Source: Caballeronia sp. BR00000012568055
Lineage (GTDB): Bacteria; Pseudomonadota; Gammaproteobacteria; Burkholderiales; Burkholderiaceae
DNA length: 64,000 nucleotides
Direction: 5' to 3'
NCBI RefSeq assembly: GCF_029439455.1
Contig: NZ_JAQFVG010000109.1
Location: forward strand, 60,467-124,466
Part shown: positions 25,757-34,518 of the stretch, piece by piece
How the letters are laid out: each line of letters starts with the position of its first letter
Position numbering within the stretch: position 1 is the stretch's first letter
Position numbers and translations under genes: made by a program
The notes under the pieces: generated by a model
The model's input: the letters and a program-made list of their open reading frames with translations, nothing else
What the model was told of the DNA's origin: nothing
The model's database searches: none

Positions 25757-26626
25757 TCAAGGGGTATTGTGTGCAGCGCGCCCACACGCGCGCGCGAGCA
25801 GCTTCATCGGCCCGAGCGATTCGACGACGGCGCGTTGCGCATCGTCGCGCACGAATAGCGAACCCGCAAAGCCGAGCGCATTCACGGCCACGCCCTCGAC
25901 GTGCGATATCGCGCGCGGCACCGCCATCATCCAGCGTCGCGTGACGAGTAGGTTATAAGGCGACGCTTCTTCTATGCCGATGGCCAAGAGAAGCGCGCGA
26001 TACACATCGTGTGCGTCTTGATGGTCTAGCCACGCCGCTGCATGCGCAAACGGAAGTTGCGGCACGCTAAAGATTCCATCATCGGACCGTGCGGCTTCGA
26101 TCAGCGGTTCGATGGGAAGCGAATGATCGTCGAGCGGCAAGGGCACGATCTGCAAATGCTTATGAGGCTGACTCGATCCCGCAACGGTGCCGCCGTTGTA
26201 GAAGCCAAGGCCATCGAATTGATCGAAACATGCAAACAGCGCGGCAAAATCATATTCGTTAAGCCAAGCGTCTTGCGATTCGAATTGACTCGTCACGATC
26301 AGCAAGTGATGCGCAAGCACATTGAATTTGTTAAGCAATAGAAAATGCCGCTCGCCGATATCGCCTACGCGCAGCGCGGCTTCGCATGGAGAGAATGGAT
26401 CGCGCCGCGCGGCGGTGTTGTCCGCCTTGGCTTTTTCCGCGAGTTTCGACGCCTGTTCCTTGCGCGCGAGATTCACCGCATTCTGAAGAATAAAACGCAT
26501 GCCGCCGTCTTCAATCGCGCTTTGGCGTGTCTCAAAGGAACGTAGCGCGCCGCACGCAAGCGCGGTTTCGGTTTGACTAAGAATGGCTTGCCAGGAAGGT
26601 GCGCTTAGCGTGTGTTGTCCGTTCAT
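25757..26626 (-). CDS. ATP adenylyltransferase (Ap4A phosphorylase)-like protein
   Basis: 289 residues from ATG 26626 (26638 is also in frame). The HIT-like catalytic motif is PHKHLQIVPL (HxHxQ), preceded by FYNGGTVAGSSQ as in yeast Apa1/Apa2-type enzymes. Other conserved phrases are HFLLLNKFNVLAHHLLIVTSQFESQ and SPYNLLVTRRWMM. These enzymes split Ap4A with phosphate into ATP and ADP, removing the alarmone that builds up in heat and oxidative stress. It is upstream of the HtrA-like gene on the same strand with a 53-base gap, so co-transcription is likely, linking alarmone turnover and protein quality control. Confidence 0.88.
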   Translation of the reverse strand: MNGQHTLSAPSWQAILSQTETALACGALRSFETRQSAIEDGGMRFILQNAVNLARKEQASKLAEKAKADNTAARRDPFSPCEAALRVGDIGERHFLLLNKFNVLAHHLLIVTSQFESQDAWLNEYDFAALFACFDQFDGLGFYNGGTVAGSSQPHKHLQIVPLPLDDHSLPIEPLIEAARSDDGIFSVPQLPFAHAAAWLDHQDAHDVYRALLLAIGIEEASPYNLLVTRRWMMAVPRAISHVEGVAVNALGFAGSLFVRDDAQRAVVESLGPMKLLARACGRAAHNTP

Positions 26627-26718
26627 ACCCGCTCGCATGAGATAGCGTTTGAGAAACGTAAGCCCGCGTCGCCTATATTTGATCCATGTCGATCCGAATT
26701 AAACAACAGGAGGGCGAC

Positions 26719-27228
26719 ATGAGACGACTCTATTTTCTTTTGCCCGACATTGTCAGCGCCAGAGAAATCATCGACGAATTGCTGCTCAAGCGTATCGAAT
26801 GGCGTCACATTCATGTGCTGGCGCGTCCGCACGAACCGCTCGAAGATCTCCCTCAGGCAACGCTTGCGCAACGCTCGGACCTGCTGCCTGCGCTTGCGCG
26901 CGGCACGGCGGCTGGTGGCGTAACGGGCGTGCTGGCGGGTCTCGTGGCGATGGCCTTTCCGCCAGCAGGTCTGACGATCGCGGGCGGCGCGGTGGTCTGT
27001 ATGACGCTCGCAAGCATGGGTTTTGGCGCGTGGGCGGCGACCATGATCGGCGTCGGCATTCCCAACACGCGGCTTAAGCGCTTCGAGCATGCCATCGAGC
27101 AAGGCGAATTGCTGATGATGGTGGACGTGCCTAAGGACCGCGTAGAAGAAATTGAAAAACTGGTGAAAGGCCGCCATCCCGAGGCAGATGTCGAAGGCGC
27201 GGACCCGACCATTCCCGCCTTTCCTTGA
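26719..27228 (+). CDS. DUF1269-like membrane protein with glycine-rich core
   Basis: 169 residues from ATG 26719, with GGAGG just upstream. A soluble ferredoxin-like N-terminus (MRRLYFLLPDIVSAREIIDELLLKRI) leads to two Gly/Ala-rich membrane helices (TAAGGVTGVLAGLVAMAFPPAGLT and GGAVVCMTLASMGFGAWAATMIGVGI). A second ferredoxin-like half follows (ELLMMVDVPKDRVEEIEKLV) with an acidic tail. It resembles DUF1269 / glycine-zipper stress proteins seen beside mechanosensitive channels and stress genes. It is divergent from the Ap4A phosphorylase gene. Function unknown. Confidence 0.8.
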   Translation: MRRLYFLLPDIVSAREIIDELLLKRIEWRHIHVLARPHEPLEDLPQATLAQRSDLLPALARGTAAGGVTGVLAGLVAMAFPPAGLTIAGGAVVCMTLASMGFGAWAATMIGVGIPNTRLKRFEHAIEQGELLMMVDVPKDRVEEIEKLVKGRHPEADVEGADPTIPAFP

Positions 27229-27285
27229 TTGACAGGCTTTGGCTGGTGCGCGCGCTAAAGGGCGCGATCTGCTTACTTTCTGATA

Positions 27286-27329
27286 CGCTAAGATCACGTG
27301 CCGGACTCGGCGGCACGTGCGTCTTAGCG
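27286..27329. promoter_or_regulatory. strong hairpin upstream of parA
   Basis: An 8-bp outer stem CGCTAAGA/TCTTAGCG (27286-27293, 27322-27329) continues into a perfect 9-bp inner stem CACGTGCCG/CGGCACGTG with a 7-base loop. Only a T/CG bulge breaks it. It lies 82 bases before the solitary parA and about 57 after the previous stop. It could be a Rho-assisted terminator or a leader structure. Each arm contains CACGTG, the core of parS, but the flanks do not match parS. Confidence 0.5.
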
Positions 27330-27410
27330 CGTGTCCGCTCCCCTTAGTAACGAAAGCAGCGATAGCAGCGCCGAAAATACAACCGTTCACTTCCGAGGAA
27401 GAATAAGCCG

Positions 27411-28175
27411 ATGCGCCGTGTGGTCTTTAATCAAAAGGGTGGCGTGGGCAAGTCCACCATCGTTTGTAATCTCGCTGCCATCAGCGCGTCGCGCGGCCTG
27501 CGTACGCTGGTGATCGATCTCGATCCGCAAGGCAACGCAAGCCAATATTTGCTTGGCGCGAATGCGCGCGACGCTCAGCCGAATCTGGCGAGCTTCTTTG
27601 AGCATGCTTTGAGCTATAGCTTCCGCGAGCCGGCATTCGAATCGTTTATTCATTCGACGCCGTTCGAAAATCTCGATATCGTGCCGTCGCATCCCACACT
27701 CGATACGCTCCAGGGCAAGCTCGAATCGCGCTATAAAATCTATAAGCTGCGCGACGCGCTAAAGAATCTTGCGGCGTATGACGCCGTTTATATCGACACA
27801 CCGCCCGCGCTGAATTTCTTTACGCGCTCGGCCTTGATCGCCGTGGACCGTTGCCTGATTCCGTTCGATTGCGACGACTTCTCGCGCCGCGCGTTGTATT
27901 CGGTGCTGGAAAACGTGCAGGAAATCCGCCACGACCACAATCCCGATCTGAACGTCGAGGGTATCGTCATCAATCAATTTCAGCCGCGTGCGAGCTTGCC
28001 CAAGCAACTCGTCGATGAACTGCGCAGTGAGGATTTGCCGGTGCTCAACTCGCACTTGTCGCTGTCGGTGAAGATTCGCGAGAGCCATCAACATGCACGT
28101 CCGATGATTTACCTCGAACCGCGTCACAAGCTCGCGCAGGAATACATGGCGCTGCACGAGGAATTGAACGGCTGA
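27411..28175 (+). CDS. ParA-family ATPase (solitary)
   Basis: 254 residues; GAGGAA precedes the ATG. The deviant Walker A motif KGGVGKST starts at residue 9, and Walker A' / switch I are VIDLDPQGNASQYL. Walker B is VYIDTPPALNF, and VINQFQPRASLP follows later as in ParA-like MinD/ParA proteins. There is no N-terminal HTH and no ParB gene beside it, so this is not a plasmid or chromosome partition pair. Solitary ParA proteins of this size position other cargo (chemoreceptors, carboxysomes, secretion parts) or act in cell-cycle control. The cargo here is unknown. It has its own leader with a strong hairpin and is followed by an unrelated LysR gene. Confidence 0.88.
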   Translation: MRRVVFNQKGGVGKSTIVCNLAAISASRGLRTLVIDLDPQGNASQYLLGANARDAQPNLASFFEHALSYSFREPAFESFIHSTPFENLDIVPSHPTLDTLQGKLESRYKIYKLRDALKNLAAYDAVYIDTPPALNFFTRSALIAVDRCLIPFDCDDFSRRALYSVLENVQEIRHDHNPDLNVEGIVINQFQPRASLPKQLVDELRSEDLPVLNSHLSLSVKIRESHQHARPMIYLEPRHKLAQEYMALHEELNG

Positions 28176-28273
28176 CGCTTAGCGTGTGTGCCGTTTGTCT
28201 GGTGATTCGGCTTAGGGAATAAAGCGCCGCCAAACACGTTCTTGCATTAAGCCTGCTCTAATGCGAGACGTTT

Positions 28274-29242
28274 ATGGTTGCCACCAACGTAATCCCACAT
28301 GGTCCTCCGACTACTGAGAGTTTGTCCGGCATGGTCGCGTTCGTGCGCGCGGCGGAGTCGGGCAGTTTCGTCGCGGCGGGGCGCGCGTTGGGATTATCGG
28401 CGTCTGCGGTCGGCAAAAGCGTGATGCGTCTTGAAGCCAAGCTAGGCGTGCAATTGCTTAACCGCACCACACGGCGCATTGGCTTGACGCATGAAGGCGC
28501 GCATTTCTTTGCGCGATGCAAGCGCATTCTCGCCGATCTCGAAGATGCCGAGAGCGAGCTGTTCACATCGACTGCATCGCCGCGTGGGCGTTTGAAGATC
28601 AGCGCGCCGTCGCTTGGTGCGCGCCTTTTAATGCCGCTTGTGCCTGAGTTTCGTCAGCGCTTTCCAGATATCGAACTCGATATCGACTTTAGCGATCGCT
28701 TAGTGGATATCACGCAAGAAGGCTATGACGCGGTAATTCGCACCGGACGCCTCGCGGATTCGCAATTGCTTGCCAGGCCGCTTGCCCAATACGGTCCCGT
28801 TATCGTCGGTTCGCCGGCGTATTTCGCGGGTCACGGCGAACCGGCGACACCGGCCGATCTCGAAGGGCACGCGTGTATTCGCTTTCGCTCACCGGCAAGC
28901 GGGCGCATAGAGCCTTGGACGTTGCAAGGCGAATCACTTGACGATCACACGGCGGCGATCGAGCCTCGCGCAGCGCTCACCTTCAACGATATGGAAGCGA
29001 TGTTAGCCGCGTGCATCTCAGGTTTAGGCCTGGCCTGCGTGCCGGATTACATCGCGCGCGGCGCAATGGAAAATGGGCTATTGCGCGCGGTGTTGAACGC
29101 GCATACACGCGCCGAAGGCACATTCCATATTCTTTGGCCGCCTAGCCGGCATGAAGCGCCAAGATTGCGCGCATTCATCGACCATCTTGCTACGCGTTTA
29201 GGCGGCGCACCGGTACCTGAGGCGCGTTATCAGGCGGCTTGA
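28274..29242 (+). CDS. LysR-family transcriptional regulator
   Basis: 322 residues. HTH around residues 18-77 (SGSFVAAGRALGLSASAVGKSVMRLEAKLGVQLLNRTTRR), then the DsdC/PBP2_CrgA-like effector domain with GRLKISAPSLGARLLMPLVPEF. This is the CrgA-like group common in Burkholderia. An in-frame ATG at residue 20 is an alternative start. Its end overlaps the convergent mscS gene by 13 bases. No divergent target is present because parA precedes it on the same strand. Target unknown. Confidence 0.9.
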   Translation: MVATNVIPHGPPTTESLSGMVAFVRAAESGSFVAAGRALGLSASAVGKSVMRLEAKLGVQLLNRTTRRIGLTHEGAHFFARCKRILADLEDAESELFTSTASPRGRLKISAPSLGARLLMPLVPEFRQRFPDIELDIDFSDRLVDITQEGYDAVIRTGRLADSQLLARPLAQYGPVIVGSPAYFAGHGEPATPADLEGHACIRFRSPASGRIEPWTLQGESLDDHTAAIEPRAALTFNDMEAMLAACISGLGLACVPDYIARGAMENGLLRAVLNAHTRAEGTFHILWPPSRHEAPRLRAFIDHLATRLGGAPVPEARYQAA

Positions 29243-30102
29243 CTGCCACGCAAAGGTTGCGGTGGCTGCGGTGCTTGCGAAGGCATCAATTCAGCTGCCA
29301 CGCGCCGCACGACCGGCGTTTCGGGCGTCGGATAACCCGCTTGCGCAAATGTTTCGATAATTGCGCGATTGGTGTCGAAATAGACCTGCCAATAATTTGT
29401 CGTATCGGTATAAGGCCGCACGCATAAAAGCGGTCCTTCAGGCGTAAAAGAAAGCACTTCGACATCCGGTGCCGGTTCAGATGAGACATTCGGAATTCTT
29501 GCTACGGCGGTCTTCAAACGCGAAATGGCATCCAGCACATCGACGCCGTTAGCAATCTTCGCCGTCAGTTCCACCCGCCGATTCGGCAACACGCTGAAGT
29601 TCCAGATGGTGTCGGAAAAAATCTTGTTATTGCCGATAATGGCCGTGACATTGTCGGGCGTAGTGATAGTAGTGCCAAACAAGCCCAATTCGGTAACCGT
29701 GCCCGTCACGCCGCCCGCAGTGACAAAATCGCCGACCTTGAAAGGCCGAAGCACTTGCATGAACACGCCCGCCGCAAAGTGCGCCAGCAAGCCACCCCAA
29801 GCCGTGCCGATCGCCAGTCCAAAACCCGCAAGCAAGGCGGCAAACGATGTGGTCTGAACGCCGAAAATCTGCAGAATGGCCAGCACCAACAGCAGATTAA
29901 GAATGACGCTGACAATGGAACCAAGATATTTCGCAAGCGTAGGATCGACACGGCCATTGCGCGCTAGCAATTTACGCATGCCGCCAATAACCAGACCGAT
30001 CAGCCAGCGGCCGACTAACCAAAGCGCGATTGCGCCGAGAATCATGATGCCGAAATCGACACCACGCGTCATGATGAAAACACGCACGGTTTCAAGGTTC
30101 AT
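29230..30102 (-). CDS. small-conductance mechanosensitive channel (MscS family)
   Basis: 290 residues: three transmembrane helices in the first 130 (FGIMILGAIALWLVGRWLIGLVI; SIVSVILNLLLVLAILQIFGV; a pore helix FAALLAGFGLAIGTAWGGLLAHFAAGVFM with the Ala/Gly packing of MscS TM3). The beta domain follows (RPFKVGDFVTAGGVTGTVTELGLFGTTI) and then an alpha/beta cytoplasmic cage. The length is that of E. coli MscS. It opens on hypo-osmotic shock to release solutes from the inner membrane. GAGAAAG precedes the start. The C-terminal tail is Pro/Gln-rich. Confidence 0.93.
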   Translation of the reverse strand: MNLETVRVFIMTRGVDFGIMILGAIALWLVGRWLIGLVIGGMRKLLARNGRVDPTLAKYLGSIVSVILNLLLVLAILQIFGVQTTSFAALLAGFGLAIGTAWGGLLAHFAAGVFMQVLRPFKVGDFVTAGGVTGTVTELGLFGTTITTPDNVTAIIGNNKIFSDTIWNFSVLPNRRVELTAKIANGVDVLDAISRLKTAVARIPNVSSEPAPDVEVLSFTPEGPLLCVRPYTDTTNYWQVYFDTNRAIIETFAQAGYPTPETPVVRRVAAELMPSQAPQPPQPLRGSQAA

Positions 30103-30256
30103 GTCTTTCTCGCTTGCGTGAGACTTCGCTAAGAAGAAATCGCCGGCAACTCAAGAAAACCCAAGACTCTGGTTTTATAGGCGATGCATTGCATCACTGC
30201 AAGATTTACACGAATGCTTCAGAAAATCGGCATGATCGACCGCATTGATCAGACAT

Positions 30257-30787
30257 TCATGTCCATTCCTCGGCGTCGCTCTTAGGCTCTGGCAACGTCA
30301 AACCGGAAGCAGGCAAAGGCAGCGCGGTCTTATAGCGCACTTGTTTGAGCGCAAAGCTCGAACGAATATTCGCGACGCCCGGCAGCTTGGTTAGCCGTTC
30401 GAGAATGAAATGCTCCAGCGCCGCGACGTCCGGCAGCACGACTCTTAGCAGATAGTCGGCGTCGCCTGTCATCAGATAGCACTCCATGACTTCCGGGCGT
30501 TCGCTGATTGCATGTTCGAAGCGCGCCAGCGCGTCTTTCACCTGTTTTTCCAGACTCACCTGAATGAACACATTGATGCTTAAGCCCAGTGCTTCAGGGC
30601 TAAGCAGCGTGACGTGTTGCCTGAACAAGCCCGCCTTTTCCAAGGCGCGAACGCGATTGAAGCATGGCGTAGCAGACAGATTCACCGCGCGCGCCAGTTC
30701 CGAATTCGTGATGCGCGCGTTCTGCTGAAGCTCGTTAAGAATGCCGATGTCGATACGGTCCAGTCGCTGCTTAGTGTTTGCGGTCAT
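30257..30787 (-). CDS. Lrp/AsnC-family transcriptional regulator
   Basis: 176 residues from ATG 30787 (an ATG at 30814 is also in frame; neither has a strong ribosome-binding site). The N-terminal HTH is [45 protein letters not shown]. The C-terminal RAM ligand domain has [22 protein letters not shown] and [24 protein letters not shown]. It is divergent from a stand-alone aceE across 154 bases, so it very likely controls that gene in response to an amino acid or related effector. Related regulators such as BkdR control 2-oxoacid dehydrogenase genes. Confidence 0.92.
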   Translation of the reverse strand: MTANTKQRLDRIDIGILNELQQNARITNSELARAVNLSATPCFNRVRALEKAGLFRQHVTLLSPEALGLSINVFIQVSLEKQVKDALARFEHAISERPEVMECYLMTGDADYLLRVVLPDVAALEHFILERLTKLPGVANIRSSFALKQVRYKTALPLPASGLTLPEPKSDAEEWT

Positions 30788-30941
30788 AGTAGATCGATTC
30801 CGGTTTTTAGCCATTTATCAGAGAAATTACACTAAGGAATAGCGCTAAGCCAGCTAAAAGAGACGCACATTCTGTCTGGCTCTGGATATGCTTAAAGAAT
30901 TGCCAGGAATTGAAGCCGAGACACTTCACCGGAGTTGCGCC

Positions 30942-33668
30942 ATGACTGATTTATCCAACGGCACGCAGCAAATTCTCTCGCTTGCCAAAGGCCGCGAAGA
31001 TACCGATCCCGCCGAAACCGCCGAATGGCTGGAAGCGCTGGATGCGGTCGTCGATCATGTCGGCAAGGAACGCGCGCAGTATTTATTCGATCGCTTAGCG
31101 GAGCACGCGCTGTCGGTCGGCGTGGAGTCCGCGCGTGCGCGTGCAACGCCTTATGCCAACACTATTCCCGTCTCACGGCAGCCGCCTTACCCCGGCAATC
31201 TCGAGATCGAAGAGAAACTCGCCGCAGTGCTGCGATGGAATGCGCTGGCCATGGTCGTGCGTGCCAATCGCGCTTACGGCGAACTGGGCGGCCATATCGC
31301 CAGCTATGCATCGGCGGCGGATTTGTTCGAGGTCGGCTTCAATCATTTTTTCCGCGCAGCCAATGAAAAGAACGGCGAACAGCACGGCGGCGATCTGGTC
31401 TATTTCCAGCCGCATTCATCCCCGGGGGTGTATGCGCGCGCGTATCTCGAAGGCTTTCTCGACGAAGAACATTTGAAGCACTATCGACGCGAAATTGCCG
31501 GCCCCGGATTGTGTTCGTATCCGCATCCGTGGCTGATGCCGGATTTCTGGCAGTTTCCGACCGGCTCGATGGGCATTGGCCCGATCAACTCCATTTATCA
31601 AGCGCGCTTTATGCGCTATGTGCAGAATCGCGGCTTGCTGCAAACGGAAGGGCGCAAAGTCTGGGGCTTTTTTGGCGATGGCGAAATGGACGAGCCGGAG
31701 TCGATCGGTGCACTGTCACTTGCCGCGCGCGAGCAACTCGACAATCTCGTTTTCGTCATCAACTGCAATTTGCAACGGCTCGATGGACCGGTGCGCAGCA
31801 ATGGCCGCATTGTCGATGAACTCGAAGCGCAATTCACTGGCGCAGGGTGGAACGTTATCAAGGTACTGTGGGGATCGGATTGGGACGCGTTATTCGCACG
31901 CGATCGAACCGGCGCATTGCTGCGCGCCTTTGCACATACCGTCGATGGTCAATTCCAGACTTTCTCCGCTAACGACGGACGCTATAACCGCGAACGTTTC
32001 TTTGGCCAGAATCCAGAGTTGGCCGCGCTCGCCGCGCATTTATCCGATGAAGACATCGACCGCTTGCGTCGCGGTGGACATGACGTCAGGAAATTGCACG
32101 CCGCTTATGCCAAGGCACTCTCACACAAAGGACAGCCAACTGTCATTCTTGCCAAGACGATGAAAGGCTTCGGCATGGGCACGGTCGGTCAGGGGCGCAT
32201 GACGACACACCAGCAAAAGAAACTCGATCTCGACGATCTCAAGGCATTTCGCGATCGATTCCGCTTGCCTTTATCTGATGAGGATGTCGAACAATTGAAG
32301 TTTTGCAAGCCTGCGGATAGCGCGCCTGAAATGCGCTATTTGCATGAACGCCGCCAGGCCTTAGGCGGTTATTTGCCAAGACGGCGCGCACGCGCCACGC
32401 ACGCGATTACGCTGCCAGCCCTTAAAACATGGGGCCAATTCGCACTCGATGCATCCGGCAAGGAAATGTCCACGACCATGGCCTTCGTGCGCATGCTTGG
32501 CAATCTGCTCAAGGATGCGCAACTCGGCAAGCGCGTGGTGCCGGTCGTGGCGGACGAAGCACGCACATTCGGCATGGCGAATCTCTTTAGGCAAGTCGGT
32601 ATTTATTCTCCGCTTGGCCAATTGTATGAGCCGGAAGATATGGGCTCGATGCTCTATTACCGCGAAGACACAACAGGCCAGATTCTCGAAGAAGGCATTT
32701 CGGAGGCGGGCGCGATTTCATCGTGGATCGCGGCGGCGACGTCGTATAGCGTGCACGATCTGCCCATGCTGCCGTTCTACATCTATTACTCGATGTTCGG
32801 TTTCCAGCGTATCGGCGATCTGATTTTCGCGGCTGCGGACCAGCGCTCGCGAGGCTTTTTGATCGGCGCGACATCGGGCAGAACGACGCTTGGCGGCGAG
32901 GGCTTGCAGCATCAGGACGGCACGAGTCATATCACGGCATCGACCATTCCGAATTGCCGCGCCTACGATCCCGCGTTCGCTTATGAAGTCGCAGCAATCG
33001 TGGATGAAGGCATGCAGGAAATGATGACGCGTCAAAACGATGTCTTCTATTACATGACCGTGACCAATGAGAATTATGCGCAGCCTTCCTTGCCCGGTGG
33101 CGTGTTGAACGACACCATGCGCGAAGGCATTTTGCGCGGCATTTACCGGCTCGATACCGGCGACGAAGATCACGCTCAAGTGCAATTGCTTGGCTCCGGC
33201 GCGATCCTTAATGAAGCAATTGCCGCGCGCGTCATGTTGAAAGAAGACTGGAATATAGAGGCGGCCGTATGGAGCGTGACGAGCTATACGGAATTGCATC
33301 GTGATGGCGCGGCTAAGGAACGTGTCGCTCGTCTTGCAGATGAAGACACGCCTGACGCGTTTGTGACGCAAGCGCTTGCTGCTTCGCGCGGACCTGTGGT
33401 TGCTGCGACCGACTATGTGCGCGCATTGCCCGAACTGATTCGCGCCTATGTGCCGCGCCGTTACGTCACGCTTGGCACGGACGGTTTTGGACGCAGTGAC
33501 ACGCGTCAGTCCTTGCGTGCGTTTTTTGAAGTGGACCGCTTGGCGATCGTATTGGCGGCGTTGAAATCGCTCGTGGATGAAGGCGTTCTCGAACGTTCGA
33601 TCATTAAACGCGCGCGAGAAAAATATGCGCTTGGAGACGTATTAAGCGATGCGCCCTGGACCCGCTAA
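30942..33668 (+). CDS. aceE: pyruvate dehydrogenase E1 component, homodimeric type
   Basis: 908 residues from ATG 30942, with GGAG eight bases upstream; the frame to 30888 adds a non-conserved 18 residues. ThDP-binding is at WGFFGDGEMDEPES ... NLVFVINCNLQRLDGPVRSNG. AKTMKGFGMG and the transketolase-like second half (ARTFGMANLFRQVGIYSPLGQLYEPED) are typical of AceE, as is the length. The enzyme decarboxylates pyruvate and passes the acetyl group to E2 lipoyl domains. No aceF or lpd follows; the next gene is on the other strand. It is therefore probably a second aceE, with E2/E3 supplied from elsewhere, and a divergent Lrp-type regulator controls it. Codon use includes many CTT/TTA Leu codons, unlike the first part of the window. 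Confidence 0.95.
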   Translation: MTDLSNGTQQILSLAKGREDTDPAETAEWLEALDAVVDHVGKERAQYLFDRLAEHALSVGVESARARATPYANTIPVSRQPPYPGNLEIEEKLAAVLRWNALAMVVRANRAYGELGGHIASYASAADLFEVGFNHFFRAANEKNGEQHGGDLVYFQPHSSPGVYARAYLEGFLDEEHLKHYRREIAGPGLCSYPHPWLMPDFWQFPTGSMGIGPINSIYQARFMRYVQNRGLLQTEGRKVWGFFGDGEMDEPESIGALSLAAREQLDNLVFVINCNLQRLDGPVRSNGRIVDELEAQFTGAGWNVIKVLWGSDWDALFARDRTGALLRAFAHTVDGQFQTFSANDGRYNRERFFGQNPELAALAAHLSDEDIDRLRRGGHDVRKLHAAYAKALSHKGQPTVILAKTMKGFGMGTVGQGRMTTHQQKKLDLDDLKAFRDRFRLPLSDEDVEQLKFCKPADSAPEMRYLHERRQALGGYLPRRRARATHAITLPALKTWGQFALDASGKEMSTTMAFVRMLGNLLKDAQLGKRVVPVVADEARTFGMANLFRQVGIYSPLGQLYEPEDMGSMLYYREDTTGQILEEGISEAGAISSWIAAATSYSVHDLPMLPFYIYYSMFGFQRIGDLIFAAADQRSRGFLIGATSGRTTLGGEGLQHQDGTSHITASTIPNCRAYDPAFAYEVAAIVDEGMQEMMTRQNDVFYYMTVTNENYAQPSLPGGVLNDTMREGILRGIYRLDTGDEDHAQVQLLGSGAILNEAIAARVMLKEDWNIEAAVWSVTSYTELHRDGAAKERVARLADEDTPDAFVTQALAASRGPVVAATDYVRALPELIRAYVPRRYVTLGTDGFGRSDTRQSLRAFFEVDRLAIVLAALKSLVDEGVLERSIIKRAREKYALGDVLSDAPWTR

Positions 33669-34312
33669 GGCTTGAGCGCCTGGTCGAGCAGATCACGCAC
33701 TTCATCGTCGCTGGTCTGCTCGAAATCGGCGTAAAACTGGCCGACGCCGAAGTAATGACGGGGCCTGAGCACGCATACGAATTCATCGACGATTGCTTCG
33801 ACGCGCGCCTCGGACTCCAATGGCGCAACCGGCACCGCAGCCACGATGCGTGACGGACGCGCATTTCGCAGCGACATGCACGCAACCTTCATGGTGGCGC
33901 CTGTCGCCATACCGTCATCGACGATGATAGCGATGCGGCCATCGACATCAAGCGGTGGCTTGTCACCGCGATAAAGCCTTTCGCGCCGTTCCAATTCGAT
34001 CCGCTCGCGCGCGATCACTTCCTCCAGCGCACGCCGACTGACGCCCGCGTAATCGACGATGCGCTCATCGAGATAAAACGCGTCGCCGGAAGCGATCGCG
34101 CCCATTGCAAGTTCCGGCTCTAAGGGCGCGCCGAGCTTGCGGACCACGAGCACGTCCAGCACTGCACCGAGCGCGCGCGCAACTTCGAACGCCACAGGCA
34201 CGCCGCCGCGTGGCAACGCAAGCACGCTGACGTCATTTTTGTGCGCATAGCGGTCAAGGCGCGTCGCTAATTCGCAGCCCGCTGCGCGTCGGTTTTCGAA
34301 TGAAGAATGCAT
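33665..34312 (-). CDS. predicted phosphoribosyltransferase
   Basis: 215 residues from ATG 34312 (AAAGG upstream). It is a type I PRTase fold: LALPRGGVPVAFEVARALGA (start of the pyrophosphate loop) and the PRPP-binding motif IAIIVDDGMATGATMKVA. This is the COG1926-type family, whose members often sit with alpha/beta hydrolase or stress genes. The nucleobase substrate is not known. The stop overlaps the aceE stop by four bases in convergent orientation. It is divergent from amtB, so the NtrC-like sites in that gap could also affect it. Confidence 0.88.
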   Translation of the reverse strand: MHSSFENRRAAGCELATRLDRYAHKNDVSVLALPRGGVPVAFEVARALGAVLDVLVVRKLGAPLEPELAMGAIASGDAFYLDERIVDYAGVSRRALEEVIARERIELERRERLYRGDKPPLDVDGRIAIIVDDGMATGATMKVACMSLRNARPSRIVAAVPVAPLESEARVEAIVDEFVCVLRPRHYFGVGQFYADFEQTSDDEVRDLLDQALKP

Positions 34313-34370
34313 CACAACCTTTCTCTAAGCTTGGCGCTAAGAAAGTGCATAAATGCCGCTAAACGGCGCA

Positions 34371-34454
34371 TTGCACATTCTTAGTGCGTCCAATGTCAAG
34401 ACTTTCCGCACCAAAATATTTCCCTCTGAGGCTTTAGCTGCACCGGCTTAGCGC
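34371..34454 (+). promoter_or_regulatory. two NtrC-like binding sites upstream of amtB
   Basis: TGCAC-N7-GTGC at 34372-34387 fits the NtrC dyad, as does TGCAC-N7-GCGC at 34439-34454 with one change. Relative to a start expected about 12 bases past the sigma-54 element they sit near -115 and -50. The first position is normal for an NtrC enhancer. Confidence 0.6.
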
Positions 34455-34467
34455 TAAATGCGCCAAA

Positions 34468-34484
34468 TTGGCCCGGAACTTGCA
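34468..34484 (+). promoter_or_regulatory. sigma-54 promoter of amtB
   Basis: TTGGCCCGGAACTTGCA matches the -24/-12 consensus YTGGCACGrNNNTTGCW with one difference. The invariant GG (34470-34471) and GC (34482-34483) are exactly ten bases apart. Transcription would start near 34495, leaving a leader of about 24 bases before ATG 34519. Confidence 0.85.
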
Positions 34485-34518
34485 ATATTCCGCCCCTTTG
34501 AACTTGCGACCCGTCATC

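Noticed and set aside
27295..27319. parS centromere site next to parA
   Set aside because: CACGTG is present in each arm, but the flanking TGTTT...AAACA required by the parS consensus is missing and there is no parB gene.
34468..34518. Upstream in-frame TTG start for amtB
   Set aside because: It lies inside the sigma-54 promoter element and adds residues not typical of AmtB, so ATG 34519 is preferred.
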